64,000 bases of DNA from Alphaproteobacteria bacterium. Its GTDB lineage: Bacteria > Pseudomonadota > Alphaproteobacteria > Micavibrionales > Micavibrionaceae. The position numbers and the translations under genes were made by a program. Shown one piece after another: positions 44,965-54,719 of the stretch. The notes under the pieces were generated by a model that made no database searches, had not been told where the DNA came from, and saw only the letters and a list, made by a program, of their open reading frames with translations. The stretch lies in NCBI GenBank assembly GCA_002401695.1, contig NVTV01000022.1:33817-97816 (forward strand), read 5' to 3'. How positions within the stretch are numbered: the stretch's first letter is position 1; every line of letters starts with the position of its first letter.

Positions 44965-45855
44965 ATGTTCACCGATATTTTATTTTACAGCGTCTTTCTA
45001 GGACAAATCTTCCTGCTCTCTTACCACTACCCAAAGAAAATTTTTACAAAAATTACCTATGTACTGAATACATACCCGGCGTCAAAATATCCCAAACTTT
45101 ACCGGCATTCCCAATATATTGATCCAGAGAACAAGCTTAGAAAAACCGCGCGTAGATATAAGTATGCAAACAGTGCGATCGCCCTGCTTGGTTTGGGCAT
45201 ATTGCTGGCCATGGCCATCAGCGGATATGCGCCCCATACAATAAAAGAGAACCAACATCTGCTCTTTGTCGTGTTCTATTTTTTACTACAATCTTTCCCA
45301 CACCTTCTCGTGGAAGTTTCGACATATAGCTGGTACAAATGCATGAGATATGCGGCTAAAACCAGTACGAGAACAGCCGATTTACGTCCACGCCGCCTCT
45401 TTGATTTCATATCTCCTGTTTACGTCCTCTTTGCGGTTTTGGCCTATATCGGCTGGGTCAGCTTTTACCTCTATAACAAAGGGTTCAGCGCTGCGTGGGA
45501 TTCCCAAACCTATATGACCATGTTTGGTATGGCGGCCATGAACCTTGTCTTTTTTAGTCTAGGGTACAAATCTTTTCTCGGCAAAAAAATGGATCCACAC
45601 CAAGCTGATGAAGACCAACACAAACAGATTACCACCACAATCAGAGTATCCGTATTCGCCAGCATCCTCATGAGCCTTCAACTCATTACCTTTAATGCAA
45701 TTAATAAATTTGGTTGGGACATATTTGAGCCCGTCGCCATAAGTCTGTATTGCCAACTCATCATCGTATTTGGCATTGGCGAAATGCTACGCCGGTTAAA
45801 AATAGAAGACGTGGACTTCAGTGTTTATAAGGATGAGACAGTTGCACCTGTATAA
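44965..45855 (+). CDS. Six-TM membrane protein of unknown function
   Basis: A 296-residue protein with about six hydrophobic segments (about 3-20, 66-86, 95-115, 150-172, 185-205, 225-285). A basic, Tyr-rich stretch follows the first segment (PKLYRHSQYIDPENKLRKTA) and a charged cytosolic loop LGKKMDPHQADEDQHKQ occurs near residue 210. No family is recognised. It is coupled to the GntR regulator 1 bp upstream, so the pair likely responds to membrane or envelope conditions. Confidence 0.7.
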   Translation: MFTDILFYSVFLGQIFLLSYHYPKKIFTKITYVLNTYPASKYPKLYRHSQYIDPENKLRKTARRYKYANSAIALLGLGILLAMAISGYAPHTIKENQHLLFVVFYFLLQSFPHLLVEVSTYSWYKCMRYAAKTSTRTADLRPRRLFDFISPVYVLFAVLAYIGWVSFYLYNKGFSAAWDSQTYMTMFGMAAMNLVFFSLGYKSFLGKKMDPHQADEDQHKQITTTIRVSVFASILMSLQLITFNAINKFGWDIFEPVAISLYCQLIIVFGIGEMLRRLKIEDVDFSVYKDETVAPV

Positions 45856-46122
45856 TCGCCAATAGGTGAGCGCGACCACATCGGGTAACGCCAAGCCAAT
45901 GTGGGTAACTCGAACGGTTTTGTACAGGGTATCAGCCGTTTAGCGTCTGTAATATTATATTACCTGCGAGTATCGGGCACCTTGTTGATCAAGATAAGGG
46001 TCAAATTTTGCGGCAATAGACCGGATAAACTGTATTTTTGAATTATATCACGGCTATAGCAATCTTCGTCTAGCATAGATTAACTCTATCAATTTCTATT
46101 AAGAAAACCATACGCAAGCACC

Positions 46123-47442
46123 CTAAATATTTTCGATCGAAGTTTCCTTGTTTCTAAAGACATCCTCATCAAGGCCGCCCTGCCATTTTGCAACTGTAGT
46201 GGCGACAGCAGCGTCCCCGCATATATTAGTCACCGTGCGCATCATGTCCAGCAAACGGTCAAACGGGAAAATAAAGGCAATAATGAGGACGGCGTCAGCC
46301 TGCCCGACACCAAACACAGCCAATACAGTCGAGGCCAGAAACAGGCTGGCCGAAGGAATACCGGCCGTGCCGATAGACGCCATGGTCGCGGTAAACCCAA
46401 CCATTAAATAATCCGCCATCGTCAACTCAATCCCCAGAGCTTGCGCCGCAAATGTTGCAACAATACCGAGATAGATCGCCGTACCGTCCATGTTAACGGT
46501 GGCCCCTAAAGGCAAAATGGAAGCCGCAATTGATTTATCCACGCCAAGGTTTTTATGTACGCAGGCAATGGTCACCGGCAATGTCGCGTTCGATGAAGAT
46601 GTTGAATACGCCACACCGATTGCGTCCGCCATGCCTTTGATAAACCGTACCATTGGGAGCTTGAGAACAATCTTTATCAAGCCGCCATAAACGAAAAGTA
46701 TATGCAGGAAACAGGCAAGGTAGAGCGCGATTGCCAGTTTGGATAAGTTCAACAACAATCCAATACCTTGTGTCCCCATCACCCATGCCATCAATGCGAA
46801 GACGCCAAAGGGGGCCACTTCCATAACAATCATTGTCAGTTTCTGGATGACCTCGGAGGCTTCTTCGAAGAACGTAGACACCGTGCGGGCTTTATCACCT
46901 GCCGCTAAGATGCCAATGCCGAGCATAATTGCAAAAAATATCACCGCAAGAACGTCAGCAGTCGACATGGCCTCGACCGGGTTTGTCGGAATAATATGCA
47001 GAATTTTATCTGTCAAACTGACCGAGACCTCACCTGCGGATTGTAATTTATCAATTATGGAAGATTGGGAATCCGTACTTGCAGAAGTGTAGGATACGCC
47101 CTTACCCGGTTTAATAAGCGCCCCAATAAACAAGCCCAAACTTACCGCAAAAGCCGTGGTGCTAAAATAAAGCATGACCGCTTTACCGCCCAAACTCCCT
47201 AGTTTCTTGGGATCACCCATGGCAATGACACCGGCAACCAGAGTGGTGAAAATCAGCGGGATCACCAACATTTGAATCAGGCGCACAAAGGCATCACCGA
47301 AAGGTTTCAGCCAAACTTCTGCAATATGTGGCCCTGTTTCGCCACCAATTCCGTAATGTAAGACCAACCCAGATAACAACCCCAAGACCAGACCAACCAT
47401 CACACGCAGCCAGAGCGGTTTTGCAAACCATGTTTTCATCAT
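46123..47442 (-). CDS. Dicarboxylate/amino-acid:cation symporter (DAACS)
   Basis: A 439-residue carrier of the GltP/DctA family with eight TM segments and two re-entrant loops. Signatures are the Ser-rich loop YSTSSSNATLPVTIAC and the TM7 motif LPLGATVNMDGTAIYLGI (N-M-D-G-T), which binds Na+ or H+. It imports acidic or neutral amino acids. It is the last gene of the D-amino-acid cluster, 18 bp after the deacylase stop, so it probably brings amino acids released in the periplasm into the cell. Confidence 0.95.
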   Translation of the reverse strand: MMKTWFAKPLWLRVMVGLVLGLLSGLVLHYGIGGETGPHIAEVWLKPFGDAFVRLIQMLVIPLIFTTLVAGVIAMGDPKKLGSLGGKAVMLYFSTTAFAVSLGLFIGALIKPGKGVSYTSASTDSQSSIIDKLQSAGEVSVSLTDKILHIIPTNPVEAMSTADVLAVIFFAIMLGIGILAAGDKARTVSTFFEEASEVIQKLTMIVMEVAPFGVFALMAWVMGTQGIGLLLNLSKLAIALYLACFLHILFVYGGLIKIVLKLPMVRFIKGMADAIGVAYSTSSSNATLPVTIACVHKNLGVDKSIAASILPLGATVNMDGTAIYLGIVATFAAQALGIELTMADYLMVGFTATMASIGTAGIPSASLFLASTVLAVFGVGQADAVLIIAFIFPFDRLLDMMRTVTNICGDAAVATTVAKWQGGLDEDVFRNKETSIENI

Positions 47443-47460
47443 TACTATTGTCCCCTTGAT

Positions 47461-49026
47461 TTATTGATGTGTACAGCGCTTCAGAACTTTGCCTGATAGG
47501 CTGCTGTTTGATTGTCCATCCTCGACGGCTAACGTCCCGTTGACAAATAAATACTTTACGCCTTCCGATAAAATTTCCGGGTTTTGAAAATCGGCTTTGG
47601 CTTTAAACGTCTCGGGGTTGAAGATCACAATATCGGCTTTATAGCCAGCTTTCAGATAGCCTCGCTCACAGATATTAAATGTGTCAGCAACCAACCCGCT
47701 ACTTTTGTACAAAAATGTCTCTATGGGCATAATGTTTTGCCCCCGCACATAAATCTCGAACTTGCGAGGGAAGCTGGCATATTTACGCGGATGACCCTGA
47801 TCCCCATCAGAACTGGTCATGACCCAATCCTGGACCATGAAATTTGTGATGTCATCTTCACTCATGTTGAACGAGGCTATCTTGGCATCGCCATCCCGGG
47901 CAATTTGTATGGCCATATCTGTAGGGGTCAACTTGTTTAACCGTGAAATTTCCCCAAGGGTTTTCCCGCGCCATTGTGAATTTTTATCGGTGATTAAAAC
48001 CGCCTCTGCACCCCCACGTCGGCGTAGGTTTTCCGCGACATCCAGCTTTAACGGCTCGTGCAAAACAGGGTCGTTTAATCGCGCCATATATTTTTCTACA
48101 CCACCAGCTTTTAAACGACGAGGAATCAATGCGTTTGAAATTCTTGTTCCGGATGCTGGCCACGGATATTGATCCGCCGTGACCACGAGACCGTCGGCAC
48201 GGGCTTTCTCAATCGTCTCGATGATTGGTGTGCTTTTACCCCATACATCGACGCCTAGCGCCTTAATATGGGCAATATGAACGGGAATATTGGCGCGACG
48301 GCCAATTTCCAGCACTTCTTCGATCGAGGCTTCAAGGCCAATATTATAGGTACTTTCATCACGAATATGGCTTTCGTAAACACCGCCTTTTGCGGCTGCA
48401 ATTTTGGCCAGTTCAACAATTTCGTCCGTATCAGAGAAACTCCCGGGCGCATAGAACAAGCCCGTAGACAGGCCCAACGCCCCCTCCTCCATCGCCTCGG
48501 CAATCAACACTTTCATGCTCTCCAATTCATCTTGTGATGGGGCACGATCATCATTGCCCATAATTTTGCGCCGCACCGCCCCATGCCCGACAAAAAAGGC
48601 CGTATTGCTGCCAATACCATTGTCCAGCAAGCCTTGTGATAGCTCGGTAATATTCGCAGAGCCATACCCGTCATTACCGTTAAAAACGGTCGTTACACCT
48701 TGCAGACGGTAATTCGCATTCTCTCTGCGCGGAGCCTCACCACTTTGCAAATCGCTCAGGCTATGGGTGTGCGGGTCAATAAAGCCGGGTGCGACAATGA
48801 GGCCGGAAACATCAAGTATAGTTTCGGCATTTATATGTTTTGACGGGGTGCCTATGAATACAATATTCTCGCCTTGAACAGCTATATCAACAGCTATACT
48901 TTCCGTATTATCGCCAAGATAAACATGACCACCCTTTATCAGATAATCCGCGTCTATATCTGATTGACAGGCCACCAAGAAAACCGATGCCAGTAAGAGA
49001 GATGCGGGAAATAATTTAGCGTACAT
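47461..49026 (-). CDS. N-acyl-D-amino-acid deacylase, lipoprotein
   Basis: A 521-residue amidohydrolase. The signal MYAKLFPASLLLASVFLVAC ends in a lipobox (Cys20), so the enzyme is lipid-anchored outside the inner membrane. Zinc-site motifs are GFIDPHTHSLS, GVYESHIRDE and VHIAHIKALG, with Asp in TSSDGDQGHPR, all typical of the D-aminoacylase family. It releases D-amino acids from N-acyl forms. It overlaps the M14 peptidase gene by 11 bp. A periplasmic location is unusual for the better-known cytosolic enzymes and fits joint action with the peptidase. Confidence 0.92.
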   Translation of the reverse strand: MYAKLFPASLLLASVFLVACQSDIDADYLIKGGHVYLGDNTESIAVDIAVQGENIVFIGTPSKHINAETILDVSGLIVAPGFIDPHTHSLSDLQSGEAPRRENANYRLQGVTTVFNGNDGYGSANITELSQGLLDNGIGSNTAFFVGHGAVRRKIMGNDDRAPSQDELESMKVLIAEAMEEGALGLSTGLFYAPGSFSDTDEIVELAKIAAAKGGVYESHIRDESTYNIGLEASIEEVLEIGRRANIPVHIAHIKALGVDVWGKSTPIIETIEKARADGLVVTADQYPWPASGTRISNALIPRRLKAGGVEKYMARLNDPVLHEPLKLDVAENLRRRGGAEAVLITDKNSQWRGKTLGEISRLNKLTPTDMAIQIARDGDAKIASFNMSEDDITNFMVQDWVMTSSDGDQGHPRKYASFPRKFEIYVRGQNIMPIETFLYKSSGLVADTFNICERGYLKAGYKADIVIFNPETFKAKADFQNPEILSEGVKYLFVNGTLAVEDGQSNSSLSGKVLKRCTHQ

Positions 49027-50218
49027 CTTCTTGCGCCAATAAGGTTTTCATCATTTCTTGTGCGAAAATCTCGGCCGCAATTGCAATAGGTTTACGGTCG
49101 GTATTATCCCCAACCTCATACGTAATCGCCGGAATACCAAAACTGGCATACATGTAGTTTTTTGAAACCGGTTTGCCGGAATTCGGGCTTTGCTCTCTAG
49201 TAAATTTATACACATCATCATCAAGACGTTTATCAACGGCCCGCAACCAATCTCTGGTGAAAAAGGCAGGGTTTGTCGGTTCGTCGTCGGTTTGAGTGTA
49301 GAGGAGATTTCGCCATGTAGAATGGAAGTCCAAGAATAAAACGATCTTGTCACTCCCCTCATTAAAGCGCTTAAATTCTCTTTCTATGGCTTGGGTTTCC
49401 GGTTGCGTGAACGGGCCCCAGTCTCTGTTTAAATCAACCCCGCCCATATTATGGCGCCAATTGCCGTGGGTCACACCATCAGGGTTCATGTTCGGAACGA
49501 TAAGTACATTGTATTTATCCCGAAATTTTTTGGCCAAATCACTGCCCCCCAACACGGTTTCAGAGAAGGGTATCAGCGCAAACGCACCTGTTACTTCGGG
49601 TGGATGTTGCCGTCCAACGAAAACGACATATGGTTTTTCCGCATCAAGGTTGGTAACAGCTTCCAATTTATAAATCGGGCGACCTTCGATTGATTTTCCG
49701 ATAATGAATTTCGAGACGAAGGGAAGTTTTTCGGTTTTCTCGACCCAGCCCTCATGAGCGGCGGCTGAAAATATTTCTTGGGCCGCAATGTAGACCGGAC
49801 GGTTTTTTAGTTCAATTTGCAAGCTGACTTCATCATCAGAAATAACATTAATCTTCGATTTCGCCAGCAAATTCCAAGTGGTTCCATCATAGCTTATCTT
49901 TGGTGGGTAGCGATGTTTGGCATGAGAGTATTTCAAATCAACCCGTAAACTCCCTTTATGGTTCGGGCTGATTTTAAAGGCGTACCATGCGCTGCTATTT
50001 ATCGGTTTGTTCTCCGGATCGATGACCAGTGTTAAGCGGGTTGAGGAGAGAATTTGGCATTTATTCGCTCGGGCCGTTGGAAAATTGGCGTAAATAGCGG
50101 CCAATTCATTTTGGCAAAGTGCTTCAGAATCTTGAACATTCTGAGTTGATAATGGTGTTGCGCAACTGACTAAAAAAGCAACCGCACCTGCAAATATTGT
50201 TTTATGATACCAAAACAT
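49016..50218 (-). CDS. M14-family zinc carboxypeptidase, lipoprotein
   Basis: A 400-residue protein with a lipoprotein signal (AFLVSCATPL, Cys near residue 19), an N-terminal beta-rich domain (about 40-150) and an M14 catalytic domain. Zinc ligands are visible as GRQHPPEVTG (H-x-x-E) and FLDFHSTW (His); the general base Glu is in AITYEVGDNTDR; VNLNRDWG-like NRDWG is also present. It resembles the AGBL/cytosolic carboxypeptidase-like bacterial branch with its own N-terminal domain. It trims C-terminal residues from peptides and overlaps both neighbours. Confidence 0.9.
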   Translation of the reverse strand: MFWYHKTIFAGAVAFLVSCATPLSTQNVQDSEALCQNELAAIYANFPTARANKCQILSSTRLTLVIDPENKPINSSAWYAFKISPNHKGSLRVDLKYSHAKHRYPPKISYDGTTWNLLAKSKINVISDDEVSLQIELKNRPVYIAAQEIFSAAAHEGWVEKTEKLPFVSKFIIGKSIEGRPIYKLEAVTNLDAEKPYVVFVGRQHPPEVTGAFALIPFSETVLGGSDLAKKFRDKYNVLIVPNMNPDGVTHGNWRHNMGGVDLNRDWGPFTQPETQAIEREFKRFNEGSDKIVLFLDFHSTWRNLLYTQTDDEPTNPAFFTRDWLRAVDKRLDDDVYKFTREQSPNSGKPVSKNYMYASFGIPAITYEVGDNTDRKPIAIAAEIFAQEMMKTLLAQEDVR

Positions 50219-51461
50219 GTTTTTCCTCCCGTTTTATTCTACTGGATTTGTGCATAGATTGCCAAACCAATTTGGTAATCTGGTCCGCGCTCCCTGCAGC
50301 TAAAGTCAGCCCCAGAGATCCGTGGCCCATATTATAAAATAGCCCCTCAACAGAGCTTGGCTTTACAATCGGAATACCCGAAGGTGTCATTGGTCGATAT
50401 CCGGCCCATAAATTGTTTTGCGCAGAATAATCAGCCACCTCCGGCCACAACCGCTGCGCCGTTTTCAACAGCATGTCCCCGCGCATATTGATTTTTTCTT
50501 GCGATACATTTGCATCCAAGAAACCGGCAATGCGGATAGTTTCTCCGAAATTGGCGAATACAATTTTACGCAAAGGGTCTGTAATACTAAGCTTTGGAAC
50601 TTGCTTACCCAGCGGTAAGGTCAGGCTATACCCACGCATCGGATAAATATTACTCGACTGACCAACTGTTTTAAGAATTTTATTGGCATCTACGCCCAAG
50701 CACATGATGACAGCGTCGCAATCAATCACCCCTTTGTCTGTCACGACGCCGGATATTTTCCCCGCTTCCGTTTTCAAACTTTTGACACTGTGTTCGAATT
50801 TATACTCAACTGCAAATTTTTCAATACTGATGGTTTTTAAGGCGCGACAAAGCTCTAGAGGATCAGCAATTCCGTCCCCTTTGGCAAATCCACCGCCGCA
50901 AAATGCGCCTTGCCATGTTTTCAGTGTGGGCTCTTTTTTGACACAACCAGCCCTATCCAAAATCTCAACGGTGAAACCGTAGCGCCGTTTTTTTTCGGCC
51001 GAGTGTTCAAGCGCTTCCAGTTCTGCTTGTGTTTTCGCCAAAATGAGTTTCCCGCTTGGCGTCTTAGACATGGTATTATCCGGAAGCTCTGCAGATAATC
51101 TCTGCGTCGCCTCCATAGAACGGTGTGCCAAGCCTAGCATAATATCCAAATTTTTCTCCGCCCGCATAGACGTGCAATTTCTCAAAAATTCTATCCCCCA
51201 GCTATAATAGAGTAGTCGCAGGGTCTGATTTATTTTAATCCCGTTATCCCGACCAAGCATATACCCGGGTAGTTTTTTCAGAATTCCCGGGTTCGGAAAC
51301 GGATCAACATAGCTAAATGATAATTGCCCTGCATTGGCGTGACTGGCACCGCTGGCAACGCAGGCGGCTTTTTCGATGACGATGACCTCATGCCCTTGAC
51401 GTCCGAGAGCATAGGCGGTTGTCACCCCTATTACTCCAGCCCCTAGAACAAGTATTTTCAT
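50202..51461 (-). CDS. dadA: D-amino-acid dehydrogenase (DadA family)
   Basis: A 419-residue FAD-dependent oxidoreductase. The FAD site is ILVLGAGVIGVTTAYALGRQGHEVIVIE, followed by ASGASHANAGQLSFSYVDP and the C-terminal AGYRPMTPSGIPIVKPS and NMGHGSLGLTLAAGSA, all typical of DadA. It deaminates D-amino acids to 2-oxo acids and passes electrons to the respiratory chain. It overlaps the M14 gene by 17 bp and follows a hairpin after the TonB receptor gene. Confidence 0.94.
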   Translation of the reverse strand: MKILVLGAGVIGVTTAYALGRQGHEVIVIEKAACVASGASHANAGQLSFSYVDPFPNPGILKKLPGYMLGRDNGIKINQTLRLLYYSWGIEFLRNCTSMRAEKNLDIMLGLAHRSMEATQRLSAELPDNTMSKTPSGKLILAKTQAELEALEHSAEKKRRYGFTVEILDRAGCVKKEPTLKTWQGAFCGGGFAKGDGIADPLELCRALKTISIEKFAVEYKFEHSVKSLKTEAGKISGVVTDKGVIDCDAVIMCLGVDANKILKTVGQSSNIYPMRGYSLTLPLGKQVPKLSITDPLRKIVFANFGETIRIAGFLDANVSQEKINMRGDMLLKTAQRLWPEVADYSAQNNLWAGYRPMTPSGIPIVKPSSVEGLFYNMGHGSLGLTLAAGSADQITKLVWQSMHKSSRIKREEKHVLVS

Positions 51462-51543
51462 TACACTCTCGATTTCTTTGTCTGAAAAACTTCATAGTTT
51501 CACCCGCCCCGTGCAGAGGTGAAATTTTTGATTTTGCGGATTG

Positions 51544-51563
51544 GGAGTGCCTTCCGGCACTCC
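51544..51563. terminator. Hairpin between the TonB receptor and dadA
   Basis: GGAGTGCC and GGCACTCC form a perfect 8-bp stem with a 4-base loop, 22 bp after the receptor stop on the minus strand. Transcription to the right of it (minus strand) continues into dadA within 83 bp, so it may act as partial terminator or as an mRNA-stability element that lowers enzyme expression relative to the receptor. Confidence 0.6.
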
Positions 51564-51585
51564 ATTTATCTAAAGCGGCAGCGCG

Positions 51586-54500
51586 CTAGAACGTTGTTCT
51601 GATCTGGCCATATACAAACCGGCCACGATTGCTGTGATAGGCTGAATCATAGCCATAGGTCTCGTCCGACAATGGCGGATCTTCATTGGTGATATTTGTT
51701 GCCCCAACCCGCAGACGTACTTTGTCAAACTGGGAGTTAAACATATCTCTAAATGTATATTGCACATATGCATTTCCGGTTACCCATTTCTCAACCGGGA
51801 AGAAATCCCCTGTCGTGTTTTGGGTTGCGCTGGTATCGAAGAAACTACCAATGTAATTGACACTTGCCCCCGCTCCAAAATTACCTTTTTTCCATGTAAG
51901 ACGTGCATTACCGCTCCATTTCGGGCGACCATTTTGCTCAAGTAAACTACCTACACCAACAAGATTAATCAGATCAGCAGCCGTTTCTTGCCGAATTTCT
52001 TGCGACAAGGAATTGGCAGCCTGATCAAATGTAAACAGATGCGAGACTTCAACTTTGAAATTGAAATCACCAATGGGCGTGTCATCATAATCATAGTAAA
52101 ATCCGAAATCTATGCCCTCGGACGTCCGCACATCCAAGTTCAAAAACGGATCTTGAACCGAGATGATACTCCCCACAGCTGCCAGACCTGAACCTGCAAA
52201 GAACGCTATATCATCAGCATCCGGCGCCGCGCGCAGAACGGCATCATTCGTTGATCCGTTCAGGCGACGTGTAAAGTCGAGAATAAGCTGTAACTGGTCG
52301 CCAGCAATACCTACGATTTGGTCTTGTTCGATATTAAAATAATCCGCAGTCAACGTTAGCCCTGGAATAAGCTGATCTGGTTGTAGAACAACACCGAGCG
52401 AGAAGTTTTTATACTGCTGCGCTTTCAATTCTTTCGATCCGGTTCGGATGCTAAGAACACCCTGCGCTTCGCCACATGCATTCATGTCGGCAAGGGTGCC
52501 CAGATTAATTTGCGCCTGACACCGGTAATGATCGGTTCGTGTATTGGAACGCTGCAAACCTTCCGCATTTATCACGTTCAAATTCGGAGCCACAAACCCT
52601 TCGGAATAAGCAGATCTAACTTGCAAAAACTCAAACGGGAACCAGGACAGAGCCACTTTAGGAGCAAATTCTCCACCAAAGTCAGACGCGTCTTCATAAC
52701 GTCCGGCCAGTTGTAAATTCAGAGAGTGAATAAGCGGAATGTTTTGATCCGCCGAGACGATCGGCACATAAAATTCTGCAAAAGCTGAAATTGTCCGGCG
52801 ATCACCTTTTGTATCCGGTGTCGCACTGGAACCCATCACATCAGAATCATAGGTAATGCCTGTCACCGTGTCCGTAAATTTTTGCGTTCCGTCCAGACGG
52901 TTATCACGATCATCTTCATAGCCAATATGTCTGTATTCAACCCCGAAAGCGGCTCCAACATCTCCGCCGGGCAAAGACCATACAGAAGGGTTCGAGATTT
53001 TGAAATCAATCATGCCAAGGGATGTTTTAGCATCCCTGCGCACATCAATAAGGAATCCATCGATAACCGACTGCGGGTTAGGCGTGGCGTCAAGCCCACT
53101 CACATCATTTATATCGCCACCATTAAAGGGATTGTATGCATCCGCTGTGGTGCGGTTTAAAACCTGCTGGAACAGTGTGCTACTGATCCTGTTACTTGTC
53201 ACATCATTGGTTTCGGCCGCAGACAAAACGAACGCCGTATCAAAACTCCAGTCTTTCCAATCGCCTCTTAAGCCGGCAACGGCCCGAAAGCTTGTATTCC
53301 TCACATCCAACAAACGCGGCCCGGCATCCAAAACCCGGTAACGACCATTCGGCCCCCCAAACTCAATGCTCAGACCATCAGTTGGTGCGGTAATGTCCGC
53401 GAGGCGTCCCGGCGTGCCAACAGCCCCGAAAATATTATAATAGGCCGTCGGCGACATGTTAATCGGTGTACTGGACAGCAAAGTATTTGCTTCGCGTTCT
53501 TTGTTGGAATCTGCCTGATAATAGGAAAGTTCGCTATAAAACTCGTTTCCGTTATCCAGTTCATGATTGATGAACATGAAAGCATTATACCGCTTAAGAT
53601 CGGAAGTCATTTGATCCAACAACGCCGTATTGTGGCGCAAATCAGAGTTTAGCGAGCCATCATCCACACAAATATCTGTATTTAAATCAATCCGGCAACC
53701 GGCAGACGTTTGAGGCTGGACATGGAACCGGCCTGCGCTGCTGGTAATGGTGGCATTTGTACTGGCAACCCGAACCCGTTGGGTTGTATCAAACTGGCCC
53801 CAAGCCGTGTTGGTTGACAAGTTTCTAAATTGCGTATCGCCATCAAAATCAGTGCCTTCAACGAATGGGCGTCTATCATCACTTGCTGAATAGTCGCGTT
53901 CAGAGGCAAAAATACCGTCGCGCTTATAATAGCTCCCGAAAATGGTCACATTGGTGCGACCCTCCCGAAGATCAAAGCCGCCATAACCATCTAAAGTCAG
54001 GCCATTTGCATCAAGACCATCATAACTTCCGTACTTTGCAGTCAATTGCAATCCTGTATAATTGTCTTTCAATACAGTATTGACCACACCGCCCACGGCA
54101 TCCGCACCGTAAATAGCGGAAGCCCCATCGCGTAGAACTTCAACACGTTTAATACCCGCAGTTGGCAAAGCATTGAGGTTTGCAGTGACAACCGGCGCAA
54201 GGTTTTCCGTTTGCACACCGGGATGTAAAACCGTACGGCGTCCGTTTATAAGGGTCAGTGTATAACCGGAACCCAAAGAACGTAAGTTAATAGAAGATAC
54301 ATCTCCGCGTGCGCCATTCACGCCGCCGGTTTCACTATCTCCGCTAAAATTCACCGCACCTTGTGAGGGGATGGATCTGAACAAATCTTCGCCAGAATCA
54401 ATCCCGAGCGCATCAATATCATCAGCGCTGATCAGGCTCACCGGTAAAGCACCCGAAACCTTCAGACCTTTAATGTGCGTCCCGACAACAATGATTTCAT

Positions 54501-54600
54501 CTTCGGCAGGATCTGACACACTTTGCGCTAAAGCTTGCGAGCTAACCGCCACCAACGCCGATGACAGTAAAAGTGCCTTTGTAATATTATGATAGGTCAT
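51586..54600 (-). CDS. Large TonB-dependent receptor (1004 aa)
   Basis: A 1004-residue receptor. Signal peptide residues 1-26 end at QALAQS; a TonB-box-like EIIVVGTHIKG follows. The plug domain shows LFRSIPSQG, GARGDVSSINLRSLGSGYTLTLINGRRTV and VEVLRDGASAIYGADAVGGVVN. The long barrel ends in an aromatic residue (YGQIRTTF). The size and plug sequence match the Caulobacter-type oar/peptide receptors more than siderophore receptors. Gene order implies that its ligand is a peptide or acyl amino acid containing D-residues. Confidence 0.94.
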   Translation of the reverse strand: MTYHNITKALLLSSALVAVSSQALAQSVSDPAEDEIIVVGTHIKGLKVSGALPVSLISADDIDALGIDSGEDLFRSIPSQGAVNFSGDSETGGVNGARGDVSSINLRSLGSGYTLTLINGRRTVLHPGVQTENLAPVVTANLNALPTAGIKRVEVLRDGASAIYGADAVGGVVNTVLKDNYTGLQLTAKYGSYDGLDANGLTLDGYGGFDLREGRTNVTIFGSYYKRDGIFASERDYSASDDRRPFVEGTDFDGDTQFRNLSTNTAWGQFDTTQRVRVASTNATITSSAGRFHVQPQTSAGCRIDLNTDICVDDGSLNSDLRHNTALLDQMTSDLKRYNAFMFINHELDNGNEFYSELSYYQADSNKEREANTLLSSTPINMSPTAYYNIFGAVGTPGRLADITAPTDGLSIEFGGPNGRYRVLDAGPRLLDVRNTSFRAVAGLRGDWKDWSFDTAFVLSAAETNDVTSNRISSTLFQQVLNRTTADAYNPFNGGDINDVSGLDATPNPQSVIDGFLIDVRRDAKTSLGMIDFKISNPSVWSLPGGDVGAAFGVEYRHIGYEDDRDNRLDGTQKFTDTVTGITYDSDVMGSSATPDTKGDRRTISAFAEFYVPIVSADQNIPLIHSLNLQLAGRYEDASDFGGEFAPKVALSWFPFEFLQVRSAYSEGFVAPNLNVINAEGLQRSNTRTDHYRCQAQINLGTLADMNACGEAQGVLSIRTGSKELKAQQYKNFSLGVVLQPDQLIPGLTLTADYFNIEQDQIVGIAGDQLQLILDFTRRLNGSTNDAVLRAAPDADDIAFFAGSGLAAVGSIISVQDPFLNLDVRTSEGIDFGFYYDYDDTPIGDFNFKVEVSHLFTFDQAANSLSQEIRQETAADLINLVGVGSLLEQNGRPKWSGNARLTWKKGNFGAGASVNYIGSFFDTSATQNTTGDFFPVEKWVTGNAYVQYTFRDMFNSQFDKVRLRVGATNITNEDPPLSDETYGYDSAYHSNRGRFVYGQIRTTF

Positions 54601-54719
54601 GTCTTCCCCTTATGAGTTTCTGGTATGTTTATAGGCCCTGTCTTTAAGATAAATCAAATTCATATATGCATAGCACGTATAACCAAAGGCTATAAACAAC
54701 GACAGATTGCGGTTTATAT

